Part shown: piece after piece, positions 51,101 through 60,517 of the stretch
How positions within the stretch are numbered: position 1 is the stretch's first letter
Layout of the letters: each line of letters opens with the position of its first letter
Source: an uncultured Gilliamella sp.
GTDB lineage: Bacteria; Pseudomonadota; Gammaproteobacteria; Enterobacterales; Orbaceae
DNA: 64,000 nucleotides
NCBI GenBank assembly: GCA_946482005.1
Contig: CAMLPV010000006.1
Location: forward strand, 62,001-126,000
Reading direction: 5' to 3'
Notes under the pieces: generated by a model
The model's input: the letters and a program-made list of their open reading frames with translations, nothing else
Told to the model about the DNA's origin: nothing
The model's database searches: none
Position numbers and translations under genes: made by a program

Positions 51101-51976
51101 ATCACGTATTTCTCGCTCTCCTGTTAGAAAAATTAAAATATCCCCGGCACTTTCAGCTGATAATTCATCGATTGCATCAATAATAGGTTGAAAATCATTA
51201 TTTTTATCGTTTTCCGAATCCTCAGTAAAAATAGTTGGGCGGTATCTGACTTCAACAGGATAAGTTCTACCGGATACTTCAATAATGGGCGCCTGATTAA
51301 AATGGTTAGAAAAACGTTCTACATCTATTGTCGCTGAGGTTATAATGACCTTTAAATCAGGGCGTTTAGGTAATAATTGTTTCAAATATCCTAAAATAAA
51401 ATCAATATTTAAACTACGTTCATGAGCTTCATCAATAATAATCGTATCATATTGAAGTAATAATCTATCCTGCTGAATTTCTGCTAATAAAATCCCGTCA
51501 GTCATAAGTTTAACTAAGGTAGTTTCACTGATATGATCTGAAAATCTAACTTTATAACCAACTAATTGCCCTATTTCAGTTTTTAATTCTTCTGCTATAC
51601 GATTTGCAACCGAGCGAGCAGCTAATCTTCTCGGTTGGGTATGACCAATAAGACCTTTGATCCCTAAGCCTAATTCTAAGCATATTTTAGGTATTTGCGT
51701 GGTCTTTCCTGAACCGGTTTCTCCGGCAATAATCACAACTTGATTATTTTTTATTGCTTCGGATATCGTCTGTTTTTTATCGACTACGGGTAAATTTTCA
51801 GGAAAATTAATATGATTAGGTAACGATTTTAATCGGTCATGATAATGTTCAACAGCTTGATTGATAGCTGATTGAATATCGTTAAAATTTGATGTTTTAT
51901 TTGAAAGCTTTCTTATTTTGTATTTATCTAAGAAAGTCATTGATTCTAAAGATTTAATTTGCTGTTGAGTTAACAT
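48107..51976 (-). CDS. hrpA: ATP-dependent RNA helicase HrpA
   Basis: A 1289-residue DEAH-box helicase implicated in mRNA processing and ribosome rescue in E. coli. Walker A GETGSGKT at 85-92, DEAH at 182-185, motif III SATID, and the motif VI region QRKGRCGR are present. Helicase-associated and OB domains and a long C-terminal region complete the usual HrpA length. The upstream gene is the divergent hslJ, 73 bp away. Confidence 0.96.
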   Translation of the reverse strand: MLTQQQIKSLESMTFLDKYKIRKLSNKTSNFNDIQSAINQAVEHYHDRLKSLPNHINFPENLPVVDKKQTISEAIKNNQVVIIAGETGSGKTTQIPKICLELGLGIKGLIGHTQPRRLAARSVANRIAEELKTEIGQLVGYKVRFSDHISETTLVKLMTDGILLAEIQQDRLLLQYDTIIIDEAHERSLNIDFILGYLKQLLPKRPDLKVIITSATIDVERFSNHFNQAPIIEVSGRTYPVEVRYRPTIFTEDSENDKNNDFQPIIDAIDELSAESAGDILIFLTGEREIRDLADTLRKLELKHTEILPLYARLSASEQNRIFQPHTARRIVLATNVAETSLTVPGIKYVIDPGLARISRYSYRTKVQRLPIEPISQASANQRKGRCGRTSDGICIRLYDEQDFLSRPEFTDPEILRTNLASVILQMTSLGLGDITAFPFVESPDSRYIRDGVRLLEELGAIYTKHHHYHLTEIGRILSQLPIDPRLARMLVEARRLGCIKEIMIITAALSIQDPRERPFDKQQASDEKHRRFADKESDFISLINLWNYVASQQAELSGNQFRRLCQKEYLNYLRIREWQDVYTQIRQTVKQLAFPINSQSADYRSLHTALLSGLLSHVGMKEVEKHEYIGARNIKFAIFPNSAIFKNQPKWCIASELVETSRLWGRTAAKIEAEWIEPIAKHLVKYSYSEPRWSKKQGTTIANEKVTLFGLPVVASRIINYSKIDPILSRSLFIRHALVEGDWQTNHSFYKQNQNLINEVEDLEHKSRRQDILIDDDDLYDFYDKRIDKSVISAKHFDTWWKNKKNVDPDFLNVEKNMLIKQSAQPVKLNDYPDFWYQDNLKLPLTYQFDIGNERDGVTISIPLNVLNQIKNRGFDWQVPGFRYDLIIALIKSLPKSLRKSLVPAPNYADAFLTRVNSIEHPLLETLENEFRKMTGVRIKPTDWQLDQIPNYLKMNFSIVDHNREIAFGKDLMKLKEQLKSEVQKALSSLTQKKSLPIEQSNITDWDFGVLPSIYEEKQNNYTIKAYPAIIDNQNSVSIKLVDSLEEQRRLTMLGIRRLLILNIPSPIKYLHEKLPNKSKLGLYFNSFGTVLNLIDDCIACGVDHLIEKNNQKVHNQEQFQQLLIYTKNHINETVVDIAKQVESILTLHFNINKKLKGRVDLSLAFALSDIKQQVGELIYKGFVAKTGYDKLHDIYRYLSAIEKRLEKLGTNVAKDRQAMNVIEEVKSEYQTWVNSLPENQKSLSKVTNIRWMIEELRVNLFAQQLGTPFPISAKRIKQQIEMVSSEL

Positions 51977-52049
51977 AAAAGTAAAATAATCGTATCCAAT
52001 TTTTAATTAAATTCATTATAACAAATTTAACCTTTTATTAGGAGTTAAG

Positions 52050-52469
52050 ATGAAAAAGACTTTACTATCAGCTGTACTACTTTCAGGAACTCTGATAATG
52101 ACAGGTTGTGATCAATCCAATAAGGTTAAAGCGGAAGATTTGATGCACCACCGCTTTGTGTTAATTAAAGCTAATGGTCAAGATATTTCACCCGATAAAC
52201 ACGCAGAACTTGAATTTGGTGAAAACATGAACATTTCAGGACAAATGTGTAATTATTTTACAACCAAAGTAAGATTAATTGATGATACGATTATAAGTCC
52301 TATATTTAATATAACGCACTTGGTTTGTGAAGATAACCAATTGGATAAATTAGATACTATTATTACTCAATTAATTCAAAATGGAGCATCAGTTAGTTTA
52401 AATAAAGAACAACTAATACTAAAAAATAAAGATAATGAACTAATTTACCAACTTAAGGATCTGATGTAA
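52050..52469 (+). CDS. hslJ: META-domain lipoprotein HslJ
   Basis: A 139-residue outer-envelope lipoprotein. Lipoprotein signal MKKTLLSAVLLSGTLIMTGC (lipobox MTGC), then a single META domain (HHRFVLIKANGQDI, FGENMNISGQMCNYF, LVCEDNQLDKLD). Closely follows E. coli HslJ, a heat-inducible protein linked to novobiocin resistance. Confidence 0.9.
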   Translation: MKKTLLSAVLLSGTLIMTGCDQSNKVKAEDLMHHRFVLIKANGQDISPDKHAELEFGENMNISGQMCNYFTTKVRLIDDTIISPIFNITHLVCEDNQLDKLDTIITQLIQNGASVSLNKEQLILKNKDNELIYQLKDLM

Positions 52470-52593
52470 TTTAACTGAATACATTTTAAAACTTCTAAGC
52501 TGAAATTTTATACAAGATTGAAATTTTACTGTTTCTTAAGCAAATGATGTCTAGTTTTTTGATAAAAAACTTTATTTAAAATGTCGATAAGAC

Positions 52594-52727
52594 TATAATA
52601 AAAAAAGTTTTGAGGATGCCGTTTTTGATGAAATTAATTAATTCTTTAAATAAGGTTTTTTATAAGAGTAACTTAAAAAAGTTACTCTTCCCCCTTTTAT
52701 ACCAATGCGCTAGCATTGGTTTTTTTT
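52594..52727 (+). ncRNA. Possible short transcript between hslJ and pykF
   Basis: A TATAAT hexamer (52594-52599) is followed about 130 nt later by a strong intrinsic terminator, ACCAATGC GCTA GCATTGGT with TTTTTTTT (52701-52727). In between lies another stem, AAGAGTAACTT AAAA AAGTTACTCTT (52664-52689). A 39-codon ORF from ATG 52628 spans both hairpins and is probably chance. The arrangement fits a ~120-nt small RNA or an attenuated pykF leader. The -35 box is poor. Confidence 0.35.
52701..52727 (+). terminator. Intrinsic terminator upstream of pykF
   Basis: An 8-bp stem ACCAATGC/GCATTGGT with a GCTA loop and eight T's. It ends transcription from hslJ or from a short upstream transcript, 72 bp before pykF. 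Confidence 0.85.
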
Positions 52728-52798
52728 GTTTAAATATTTTTAATTAAAACCATTTATTCAAATTTGAACATTAACTTTAACAACTAGTAGATAATATT

Positions 52799-54211
52799 AT
52801 GAAAAAGACAAAAATTGTTTGTACTATAGGTCCAAAATCCGAATCAAAAGAGATGTTAACTAAATTATTAAATGCAGGCATGAATGTAATGCGTTTAAAC
52901 TTCTCTCATGGTGATTTTGAAGAGCATGGTAATCGAATTAAAAACTTACGTGAAGTAATGCAAGAAACTGGCTTAAAAGCGGCAATTATGTTGGATACTA
53001 AAGGTCCAGAAATCCGTACTATTAAGCTAGAAGGTGGTAATGATGTATCCCTTGTTGCTGGTCAAACATTTACTTTTACTACTGATGAGAACGTTGTTGG
53101 TAATTCAGAACGTGTTGCTGTTACTTATAAAGGTTTTGCTCAAGATCTTAAACCTGGCAATCGTGTTTTAGTTGATGATGGTTTAATCGCTATGGACGTT
53201 GTTGAAATCAAAGGTAACGAAGTTGTCTGTAAAGTACTAAATAATGGTGATTTAGGTGAAAACAAAGGTATTAACTTACCTGGCGTTTCAATTAAATTAC
53301 CTGCACTTGCTGAAAAAGATAAAAATGATTTAATTTTTGGTTGCGAGCAAGGTGTTGACTTTATTGCAGCATCATTTATCCGTAAACGTTCTGACGTAGA
53401 AGATATCCGTGCTCATCTTAAAGCTCACGGCGGTGAAGAAATTAAAATCATCTCTAAAATCGAAAACCAAGAAGGTTTAGATAATTTTGATGAAATTTTA
53501 GAAGCATCTGACGGTATCATGGTTGCTCGTGGTGACTTAGGTGTAGAAATCGCGGTTGAAGAAGTTATTTTTGCTCAAAAAATGATGATCAAAAAATGTA
53601 ACAAAGCATCAAAACCAGTTATTACTGCGACGCAAATGTTAGATTCAATGATCAAAAATCCACGCCCTACTCGTGCTGAAGCGGGTGACGTTGCTAATGC
53701 TATCATTGATGGTACAGATGCAGTTATGTTATCTGGTGAAAGTGCTAAAGGTAAATATCCATTTGAAGCAGTTAATGTAATGGCGACTATTTGTAAACGT
53801 ACTGATGGTACTATTCCAGCTAAATTAGAGTTAACAACCAAAGAAGAAACATTACGTATTACTGCTGCTGTATGTTGTGGTGCAGTAGAAATCGCTGAGC
53901 GATTAAATGTGCCATTAATAGTTGTTGCAACTCGTAGTGGTAAATCAGCTCGTGAACTTCGCCATTATTTCCCAACGGCTCGTATTTTGGCACTATCTTC
54001 AAGCCAAAAAACTGTTAATCAATTAGCATTATCTAAAGGTGTTGAGCCTATCTTAATTGATGCAATTAATTCAACAGACGATTTCTACCGTTTAGGTAAA
54101 GAAATGGCAGTTAAAATTTGTAATGCGAAACAAGGTGATACTATTGTTATGGTATCAGGTGCATTAGTTCCAAGCGGAACAACTAACACAACTTCTGTTC
54201 ATCGCATTTAA
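52799..54211 (+). CDS. pykF: Pyruvate kinase I
   Basis: Converts phosphoenolpyruvate and ADP to pyruvate and ATP at the end of glycolysis. The 470 residues equal E. coli PykF and match it almost throughout ([41 protein letters not shown]-like [52 protein letters not shown]). The C-terminal domain that binds fructose-1,6-bisphosphate in PykF is present. Codon usage is cleaner than in its neighbours, as expected for a highly expressed gene. Confidence 0.97.
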   Translation: MKKTKIVCTIGPKSESKEMLTKLLNAGMNVMRLNFSHGDFEEHGNRIKNLREVMQETGLKAAIMLDTKGPEIRTIKLEGGNDVSLVAGQTFTFTTDENVVGNSERVAVTYKGFAQDLKPGNRVLVDDGLIAMDVVEIKGNEVVCKVLNNGDLGENKGINLPGVSIKLPALAEKDKNDLIFGCEQGVDFIAASFIRKRSDVEDIRAHLKAHGGEEIKIISKIENQEGLDNFDEILEASDGIMVARGDLGVEIAVEEVIFAQKMMIKKCNKASKPVITATQMLDSMIKNPRPTRAEAGDVANAIIDGTDAVMLSGESAKGKYPFEAVNVMATICKRTDGTIPAKLELTTKEETLRITAAVCCGAVEIAERLNVPLIVVATRSGKSARELRHYFPTARILALSSSQKTVNQLALSKGVEPILIDAINSTDDFYRLGKEMAVKICNAKQGDTIVMVSGALVPSGTTNTTSVHRI

Positions 54212-54240
54212 TCATTTTTAATTTTGTTTAAATGAATAAT

Positions 54241-54271
54241 AAAAAGCTAGCTATATGCTAGCTTTTTTTTT
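54241..54271 (+). terminator. Terminator after pykF
   Basis: AAGCTAGC TATAT GCTAGCTT followed by a long T run. Confidence 0.88.
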
Positions 54272-54324
54272 AACTTCCGCTATTCTGTTATCTATGAAAT
54301 TAGTGGAATGGACATAATAAAAAA

Positions 54325-56382
54325 ATGATAATAGAAAAAGTATATTTACCCAAAGAGTTAAGTTGGTTGTCATTTAATCAACGGGTGTTACAAGAGGCTG
54401 CTGATGAAAGTAATCCTCTTATAGAAAGAATCCGTTTTTTAGGCATTTACTCAAGTAATCTTGACGAATTTTATAAAGTCCAATTTGCAAATTTAAAAAA
54501 ATATGTCCTTATTGAGCAAGAACAAGCTCAATCCACCTCAAATGCTAAACATTTGTTACGTCAGGTTACTCAAAAAGTCATTCAACTTGAGTTACAGTTT
54601 GATCAGCTCTATAACGAGCTATTGTTAGAAATGGCAAGGAATCAGATTTTTTTAATAAATGAAAGACAACTTACCTCTTACCAAGAAACTTGGATAAAAA
54701 ATTATTATAAACAAAATTTGAGGCAGTACATCACCCCTATTCTTCTCGATAGTCATACTGAATTAATTCAGTTTTTAAAAGATGATCATGCTTATTTAGC
54801 CGTTGAAATTATTTGTAAAGACAAAATTAGTTATGCATTACTCGAACTGCCAACCGATAATGCTCCGCGTTTTGTGCTATTGCCATCAGAAGTTTCCACC
54901 AAAAATAAATCAATCATCTTTTTAGATAACATTTTACGTTATTGTTTAGCGGATATTTTTAAAGTTTTTTTTGATGCTGTAGAATTAAATGCTTATTCGA
55001 TTAATATTAATCGTGATGCTGAATATGAATTAAATACTGAACTTGATAGCTTACTTGAACTCATGTCTCAAGGTTTAAAGCAACGATTAACGGCACAACC
55101 GGTACGCTTCACTTATCAAAAAGATATGCCTAAAGCATTATTTGAATTATTGATAAATAAATTAAGATTAACCGAACAAGATGCCATGCCTGGCGGTCGT
55201 TATCCTAACTTCAAAGATTTAGCTAATTTTCCCGATCTTGGTGTTAAAAACTTACTCAATAAACGTTTACCTAGTCTTGCTTATAATCGATTTAAAAAAT
55301 TCCGCAATGCTTTTGCAACCATCAAAGATCGTGATGTATTGCTCTATTACCCTTACTATTCATTTGGTCATGTGCTTGAGATTATGCGACAAGCATCGTT
55401 TGATCCTGCTGTCACTCATATTCGTATGAATATTTATCGAGTTGCTAAAGATTCTCGCTTTATTCATGCGGCAATAAATGCCGCCAATAATGGTAAAAAA
55501 GTGACAGTAGTAGTTGAACTGCAAGCTCGATTTGATGAGGAAGCTAATATAAAATGGGCTAAAAGGTTAATTCGAAGTGGTATAAAAGTTATCTACTCAC
55601 AACCAAAACTTAAAATTCATGCTAAATTATTTTTAATTGATCGAAAAGAAGACGATAGAATTGTTCGTTATGCCCATATAGGTTCGGGTAATTTCAACGA
55701 AAAAACCGCACGAATTTATACCGACTTTTCATTGTTAACCGCCGATCCGGCTATTACTGATGAAGTGATCAAAGTATTTAACTTTATTGAAAATCCTTTC
55801 AAACCAGTTTCATTTAATCATCTACTCGTATCTCCGCAAAACACCCGCCAGCGTTTTTATGAATTCATTGAGCGTGAGATCAATAATGCCAAATTAGGTA
55901 AACCTTCTGGGATCTATTTAAAACTTAATGCTATTACAGATAAAGAGATGATAGATCAACTTTATCGAGCCTCTTGTGCAGGTGTCAAAATTAGGATGAT
56001 TGTCAGAGGAACTTGTGTGTTAGTACCACAAATTCCTAATTTAAGTGAAAATATCTATGTTACTAGTATAGTGGATCAATATTTAGAACATGCTAGGGTC
56101 TATATTTTTGAAAACGATGGTAAAAAAGATACTTATATCTCATCGGCTGATTGGATGCCTCGTAACCTAGATAACCGAATTGAAGTGGGGGTTAAAATTT
56201 TCGATCCCATTTTGAAAACAACTATTCATGATATTTTTAATTTGCAATGTAACGATAATGTAAAAGCTAGAATTATTGATAAAGATAATATGAATAATTA
56301 TGTTCAACGAGGTAATAAGAAAAAAGTAAGGGCGCAACATGCCATTTATGATTATTTAAAACAGATGGAATCATCGGTCTAA
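54325..56382 (+). CDS. ppk: Polyphosphate kinase
   Basis: Makes polyphosphate reversibly from ATP. The 685 residues match PPK1: N-terminal [17 protein letters not shown], the phosphohistidine site [11 protein letters not shown] with H432 (compare E. coli H435), [11 protein letters not shown] and the PLD-like second half with [16 protein letters not shown]. It lies 11 bp before ppx, forming the classical ppk-ppx operon. Confidence 0.96.
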   Translation: MIIEKVYLPKELSWLSFNQRVLQEAADESNPLIERIRFLGIYSSNLDEFYKVQFANLKKYVLIEQEQAQSTSNAKHLLRQVTQKVIQLELQFDQLYNELLLEMARNQIFLINERQLTSYQETWIKNYYKQNLRQYITPILLDSHTELIQFLKDDHAYLAVEIICKDKISYALLELPTDNAPRFVLLPSEVSTKNKSIIFLDNILRYCLADIFKVFFDAVELNAYSININRDAEYELNTELDSLLELMSQGLKQRLTAQPVRFTYQKDMPKALFELLINKLRLTEQDAMPGGRYPNFKDLANFPDLGVKNLLNKRLPSLAYNRFKKFRNAFATIKDRDVLLYYPYYSFGHVLEIMRQASFDPAVTHIRMNIYRVAKDSRFIHAAINAANNGKKVTVVVELQARFDEEANIKWAKRLIRSGIKVIYSQPKLKIHAKLFLIDRKEDDRIVRYAHIGSGNFNEKTARIYTDFSLLTADPAITDEVIKVFNFIENPFKPVSFNHLLVSPQNTRQRFYEFIEREINNAKLGKPSGIYLKLNAITDKEMIDQLYRASCAGVKIRMIVRGTCVLVPQIPNLSENIYVTSIVDQYLEHARVYIFENDGKKDTYISSADWMPRNLDNRIEVGVKIFDPILKTTIHDIFNLQCNDNVKARIIDKDNMNNYVQRGNKKKVRAQHAIYDYLKQMESSV

Positions 56383-56393
56383 GGATTTTAAAC

Positions 56394-57917
56394 GTGAACA
56401 AATTCAATGAATATGCTGTCGTCGATTTAGGCTCTAATAGTTTTCACATGGTTATAGTCCGTAATATAGATGGGGCTAGGCAAATCATCTATAAAAATAA
56501 AAAAAATATTCATTTAGCCACTGGATTAAATGAATATAATGAATTGAGTGAATCAAGTATTCAGCGAGGAATAGAGTGTTTAGCGCTATTTGCCGAACGA
56601 TTAAACGGATTTCCTCCAGAAAATGTCAGAATTGTCGCCACTTATACCCTACGTATTGCGACCAATAGACACAAATTCTTGAATGAAGCGGCTAAAGTTT
56701 TACCCTATCCTATTGAAATAATTTCTGGACAGGAAGAAGCACGATTGATATATCTCGGTACAATGACCGCCGAGTCAACCAACGAAAATGATACTAAATT
56801 TGTTATTGATATTGGTGGTGGTTCAACTGAAATCGCAATAGGTAAAGGTAATAATCTAAAACCAATACTTGTTGCCAGTCGACCAATGGGTTGCGTAACC
56901 TATACTAAACACTATTTTCCACAAAAAAAAATCGATAAAGATTCCTTTCTACAAGCAAAATTAGCCGCAGAACAACAAGTCGAAAATTTAATTAATATAA
57001 TTAAAAAACAAAATATTACTGCTGCTTTTGGCACGTCAGGTACCATCAAAAGTATCTATAATATTTTACTTGATCTTGGGGTTAATGATGGGATTATCAC
57101 CCCAAAACGTTTAGAAGACTTAATCAGTTATGTTTTAGAATTTAATGATTTTCATGCTATTGACTACCCTTCCTTATCTGATGAAAGAAAGAATGTTTTT
57201 GTCAGTGGGCTTGCTATATTTAGTGGTGTCTTTAATGCATTAGGTTTGCAACAACTGCAATTTAGTCCTTGTGCTTTACGTGAAGGTGTATTGTATGAAC
57301 TTATCGGTGGTCCAAATTATCGTGACATACGAGAAACCACCGCCGAGTCACTATCACAACATTATAATATTGATGAACGTCATGCAAAACAAGTTGTAAA
57401 AACGGCAGAGTATTTTTTCTCTCAATGGAAAGATCAAACCTCAATGATGGTACCGCATAGTGTGGAGTCAATCTTATATTGGTCGGCTCAGTTACATGAA
57501 GTTGGTCTGAAAATAAACTTTTCCTCTATTCATAAACATTCGAGTTATATATTAAAAAATAGTAATTTACCCGGATTTAATGAAGAACAGCAGCTGTTGT
57601 TATCCACCTTAGTTCGTTATCATCGTAAATCGATTAACATCGAGGAATTCCCTTATTTTAGCTTGTTTGAATTCAAACATATTATGGCAATGTTACAAAT
57701 TTTAAGGTTATCAATCCTGATTAATAACCAACGCAATACTGATTTAGACTTAAATGCTTTTCAGTTAATTTTATCCAAAGAAAAATCAACCAAAGTAACG
57801 TTAGCCATTAATAAACAATTTGTTGAAAATAATCGTTTGATTTTATTAGATTTAGAACAAGAAAAAAAATATTGGAAAGCGGTTAATGATTGGAAGTTAT
57901 CAATTGAAACCTTCTAA
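56394..57917 (+). CDS. ppx: Exopolyphosphatase
   Basis: Removes terminal phosphates from polyphosphate; may also hydrolyse pppGpp. The 507 residues show the ASKHA phosphate loops DLGSNSFHM and DIGGGSTE, SGQEEARLIYLG, and the HD-like C-terminal half. The start is GTG at 56394 with AAGGA upstream. It is co-transcribed with ppk. Confidence 0.95.
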   Translation: MNKFNEYAVVDLGSNSFHMVIVRNIDGARQIIYKNKKNIHLATGLNEYNELSESSIQRGIECLALFAERLNGFPPENVRIVATYTLRIATNRHKFLNEAAKVLPYPIEIISGQEEARLIYLGTMTAESTNENDTKFVIDIGGGSTEIAIGKGNNLKPILVASRPMGCVTYTKHYFPQKKIDKDSFLQAKLAAEQQVENLINIIKKQNITAAFGTSGTIKSIYNILLDLGVNDGIITPKRLEDLISYVLEFNDFHAIDYPSLSDERKNVFVSGLAIFSGVFNALGLQQLQFSPCALREGVLYELIGGPNYRDIRETTAESLSQHYNIDERHAKQVVKTAEYFFSQWKDQTSMMVPHSVESILYWSAQLHEVGLKINFSSIHKHSSYILKNSNLPGFNEEQQLLLSTLVRYHRKSINIEEFPYFSLFEFKHIMAMLQILRLSILINNQRNTDLDLNAFQLILSKEKSTKVTLAINKQFVENNRLILLDLEQEKKYWKAVNDWKLSIETF

Positions 57918-57943
57918 TTTGACTTATTATTCGAACAACTAAT

Positions 57944-57972
57944 TAAAAACCGCCATTACTTTGGCGGTTTTG
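57944..57972. terminator. Terminator between ppx and the DASS transporter
   Basis: AACCGCC ATTACTTT GGCGGTT with TTTGG after it on the plus strand and an A/T-rich run on the other side. It serves convergent genes. Confidence 0.8.
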
Positions 57973-57985
57973 GTTATCGAATATA

Positions 57986-59446
57986 TTAACCTAATCCAAT
58001 AATTTTCCACCATAATATACCGATGGTAAAGACAATAATTAGGTTAACCACACTACAAATAAATCCAACTTTCCACCAAGTTTTTACTGGTACAAAACCT
58101 TCAGCAAAAAGTAATGGGTTTCGAGCATTAGCAAATTGCGTAATTGAACCGAAATAGTTAGTACAAATTACCAAAGCAAAAATAGCTATCATTTGTGGAA
58201 CTCCTAATGCAATTGCTACAGATAAAAACACTGGGAACAATGCAGCAATATGCGCGTTACCACTTGCGAAGAAGTAATGCAAATAAACATAAGCGATGCA
58301 TAAAATTACAATAACTAAAACCCAGCTACTATCACCCAAATGACCTTTTACTGCATTTCCGATGGTATCGCCTAGCCACTTAGTTACGCCAAGTTTATTT
58401 ACTTGACCAGCCATCATTAACAGTGCGGCGAACCAAATTAAGGTATCCCATGCAGCTTTTTCACCTTTGATATCATCCCAGCTCAATACACCAGTTAAGA
58501 TTAAAATGGTTAAACCGATAAATGCTGTTGTAGTTGAATCAATACCGACATTTTTACCGAAGATCCAAAGTGCTAAAAGTAGAATCACGGTAGAGCCCAT
58601 AATGATCTCTTTAATAGTGATTGCCCCCATTTTTTTAAGTTCTTCAGCAGCTAATTTTGGCGCTTCAGGGGTTTTCTTTAACTCTGGGTTGGTTAAGAAA
58701 TAAATTACTAAAGGAATAACAATAAATGAAACCAAACAAGGAACTATAGCTGCTATAAACCATTGTCCCCACCCTAAGGTGATCCCAAGAGATGAAGTGA
58801 CTAATTTTGCTGCTAATAAATTTCCGGTAAAAGCAGTTAAAAACATTGCTGAAGTAATGTCATTAACGTGACTAATGGTTAACATCAAAAATGTCCCAAT
58901 CCGGTTTCTTGATTCATCTTTCGGGTTGGATTTGAAGTTTATCGCTAAAGCTTCTGCTATTGGATAAATAACCCCACCAGCTCGAGCAGTAGTACTCGGA
59001 ATTGCTGGCGCTAAAGCCACATCGGTTACTGATAGTCCATAAGCTAAACCTAGAGTGTTTTTTCCTAGAATTTTAACTAAAAAATAAGCAATACGTTTGC
59101 TTAAACCAGTCTTGATAAATCCTCTAGCAATCATAAAGGCGATAACAATAAGCCAAATTAAACTACTATTTAATTCACTTAAAGAAATTTTGATTGCATC
59201 CGTAGCTGTTTCAGCACCTGATGGTCTTAATACAGCAAAAACCGTAATGGCTAATAAACCAATAGCTCCAATAGGCATAATTTCGGCCACAATACAGGCG
59301 ATGGTTGCAACAAATATAATACTGGTTCGCCAACCTTGTAAACTAATACCCTCTGGTGGGGATACAAAAAGCCACAATAATGCAGATATCCCCGCAATAA
59401 TGAGAAGTGGAAGCCATTTTACTGGCGGTTTCTTTGCTATATTCAT
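57986..59446 (-). CDS. DASS-family dicarboxylate/citrate transporter
   Basis: A 486-residue inner-membrane carrier of the divalent anion:sodium symporter family. Family segments: TARAGGVIYPIAEALA, DITSAMFLTAFTGNLLAA and ARNPLLFAEGFVPVKTWW. The CitT/TtdT branch exchanges C4-dicarboxylates or citrate for succinate. It lies downstream of apbE and the fumarate reductase on the same strand, so import of fumarate, malate or citrate in exchange for succinate is the likely task. The precise substrate is inferred. Confidence 0.87.
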   Translation of the reverse strand: MNIAKKPPVKWLPLLIIAGISALLWLFVSPPEGISLQGWRTSIIFVATIACIVAEIMPIGAIGLLAITVFAVLRPSGAETATDAIKISLSELNSSLIWLIVIAFMIARGFIKTGLSKRIAYFLVKILGKNTLGLAYGLSVTDVALAPAIPSTTARAGGVIYPIAEALAINFKSNPKDESRNRIGTFLMLTISHVNDITSAMFLTAFTGNLLAAKLVTSSLGITLGWGQWFIAAIVPCLVSFIVIPLVIYFLTNPELKKTPEAPKLAAEELKKMGAITIKEIIMGSTVILLLALWIFGKNVGIDSTTTAFIGLTILILTGVLSWDDIKGEKAAWDTLIWFAALLMMAGQVNKLGVTKWLGDTIGNAVKGHLGDSSWVLVIVILCIAYVYLHYFFASGNAHIAALFPVFLSVAIALGVPQMIAIFALVICTNYFGSITQFANARNPLLFAEGFVPVKTWWKVGFICSVVNLIIVFTIGILWWKIIGLG

Positions 59447-59524
59447 AGTATTTTCCTTTTAATTAAAAATTAATTTGTTCAAATTCATAATGAAATGTTG
59501 TAAACAATATCTTATTGAAAATAT

Positions 59525-60502
59525 TTATTTTATTTGATATGTCTCATTAAGAAGTTGAAAAGCAAAATTGTCAGGGTTTACCAATTTTATTGTTTTGTTT
59601 TTCAATAAAAAAATACCCGACAGATTGCGATGTTTTTTTAAATACTCACATCCTTTAATTGAACCAAAACCGTACAAAAGTGTTGAATAAATATCACCCT
59701 CAAGTGAGGTATCAGAAATCACCGTCACACTTTCTAATTCGTTATCTAAAGGATAACCGGTTTTAGAATCGAGAATGTGATGATAAAGATGATGATTTTG
59801 AATAAAGTAACGTTCATAAATTCCAGAAGTAACGATAGATTTATTTTTAACTTTAATTAAACCAACTAGTTCATTTTGAATTGAGGAAAAAGGTTTTTTT
59901 AGTCCAATATGCCAATAACCTTGGCTATCAATCGGCGATTCACCTATTGTTAACACATTCCCGCCCAAATTAATTATTGCTTGATGGATATCATTTTGTC
60001 GTAAAACTTCTTTAATCACATCAGCAATATAACCTTTAGCTATCGCACCTAGATCTATTTCCATTCCCTCTTTTTTCAAAAAGACTGAACATGACTTAGC
60101 ATCAAGTTGAATATCATTAGGATCAATCAATGATCTTTTATTCACTATTTGATCGCTATTGGGTACTTGATGACCATTAAAACCTATCTTCCAGAGTTTA
60201 ACTAATGGACCAATAGCGACATTAAAACAACTGTTTGGCATTAAGCTTATTTTACAAGCTTGCTCGATAAGCGAATAAACGGCATGACTAACCCTTACCG
60301 GATGCTTTCCAGCTGCATTATTAATTAACATCACTTCGGATATTGGTCGATTAACAGTCAACCTATCTTCAAGCTGATTAATGGTTTTAAACACAAGTTG
60401 AACAACGAAATCATTTGGCTCAAAAAGCATTAATGATACCGTTGTTCCCATCATCGCTTGAGTATATTCATAACGTGAATTAACCATGTTAAATAGACTC
60501 AA
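59525..60502 (-). CDS. apbE: FAD:protein FMN transferase
   Basis: A 325-residue ApbE-family enzyme that covalently attaches FMN to a Thr or Ser of target flavoproteins. Core motifs DLGAIAKGYIADVIKEVLR, ALINLGG-like AIINLGGNV and HHILDSKTGYPL are seen. There is no signal peptide or lipobox, so it acts in the cytoplasm, unlike the periplasmic ApbE that serves Rnf/Nqr. It lies 15 bp after the fumarate reductase gene, whose SGAT motif is the obvious substrate. Confidence 0.92.
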   Translation of the reverse strand: MSLFNMVNSRYEYTQAMMGTTVSLMLFEPNDFVVQLVFKTINQLEDRLTVNRPISEVMLINNAAGKHPVRVSHAVYSLIEQACKISLMPNSCFNVAIGPLVKLWKIGFNGHQVPNSDQIVNKRSLIDPNDIQLDAKSCSVFLKKEGMEIDLGAIAKGYIADVIKEVLRQNDIHQAIINLGGNVLTIGESPIDSQGYWHIGLKKPFSSIQNELVGLIKVKNKSIVTSGIYERYFIQNHHLYHHILDSKTGYPLDNELESVTVISDTSLEGDIYSTLLYGFGSIKGCEYLKKHRNLSGIFLLKNKTIKLVNPDNFAFQLLNETYQIK

Positions 60503-60517
60503 GAAATATTTGGCAAT

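Noticed and set aside
52628-52747. 39-codon ORF upstream of pykF
   Set aside because: It spans two hairpins including a strong terminator and ends in the T run. It has a possible GAGGA but no biased codons, so it was not listed as a gene.
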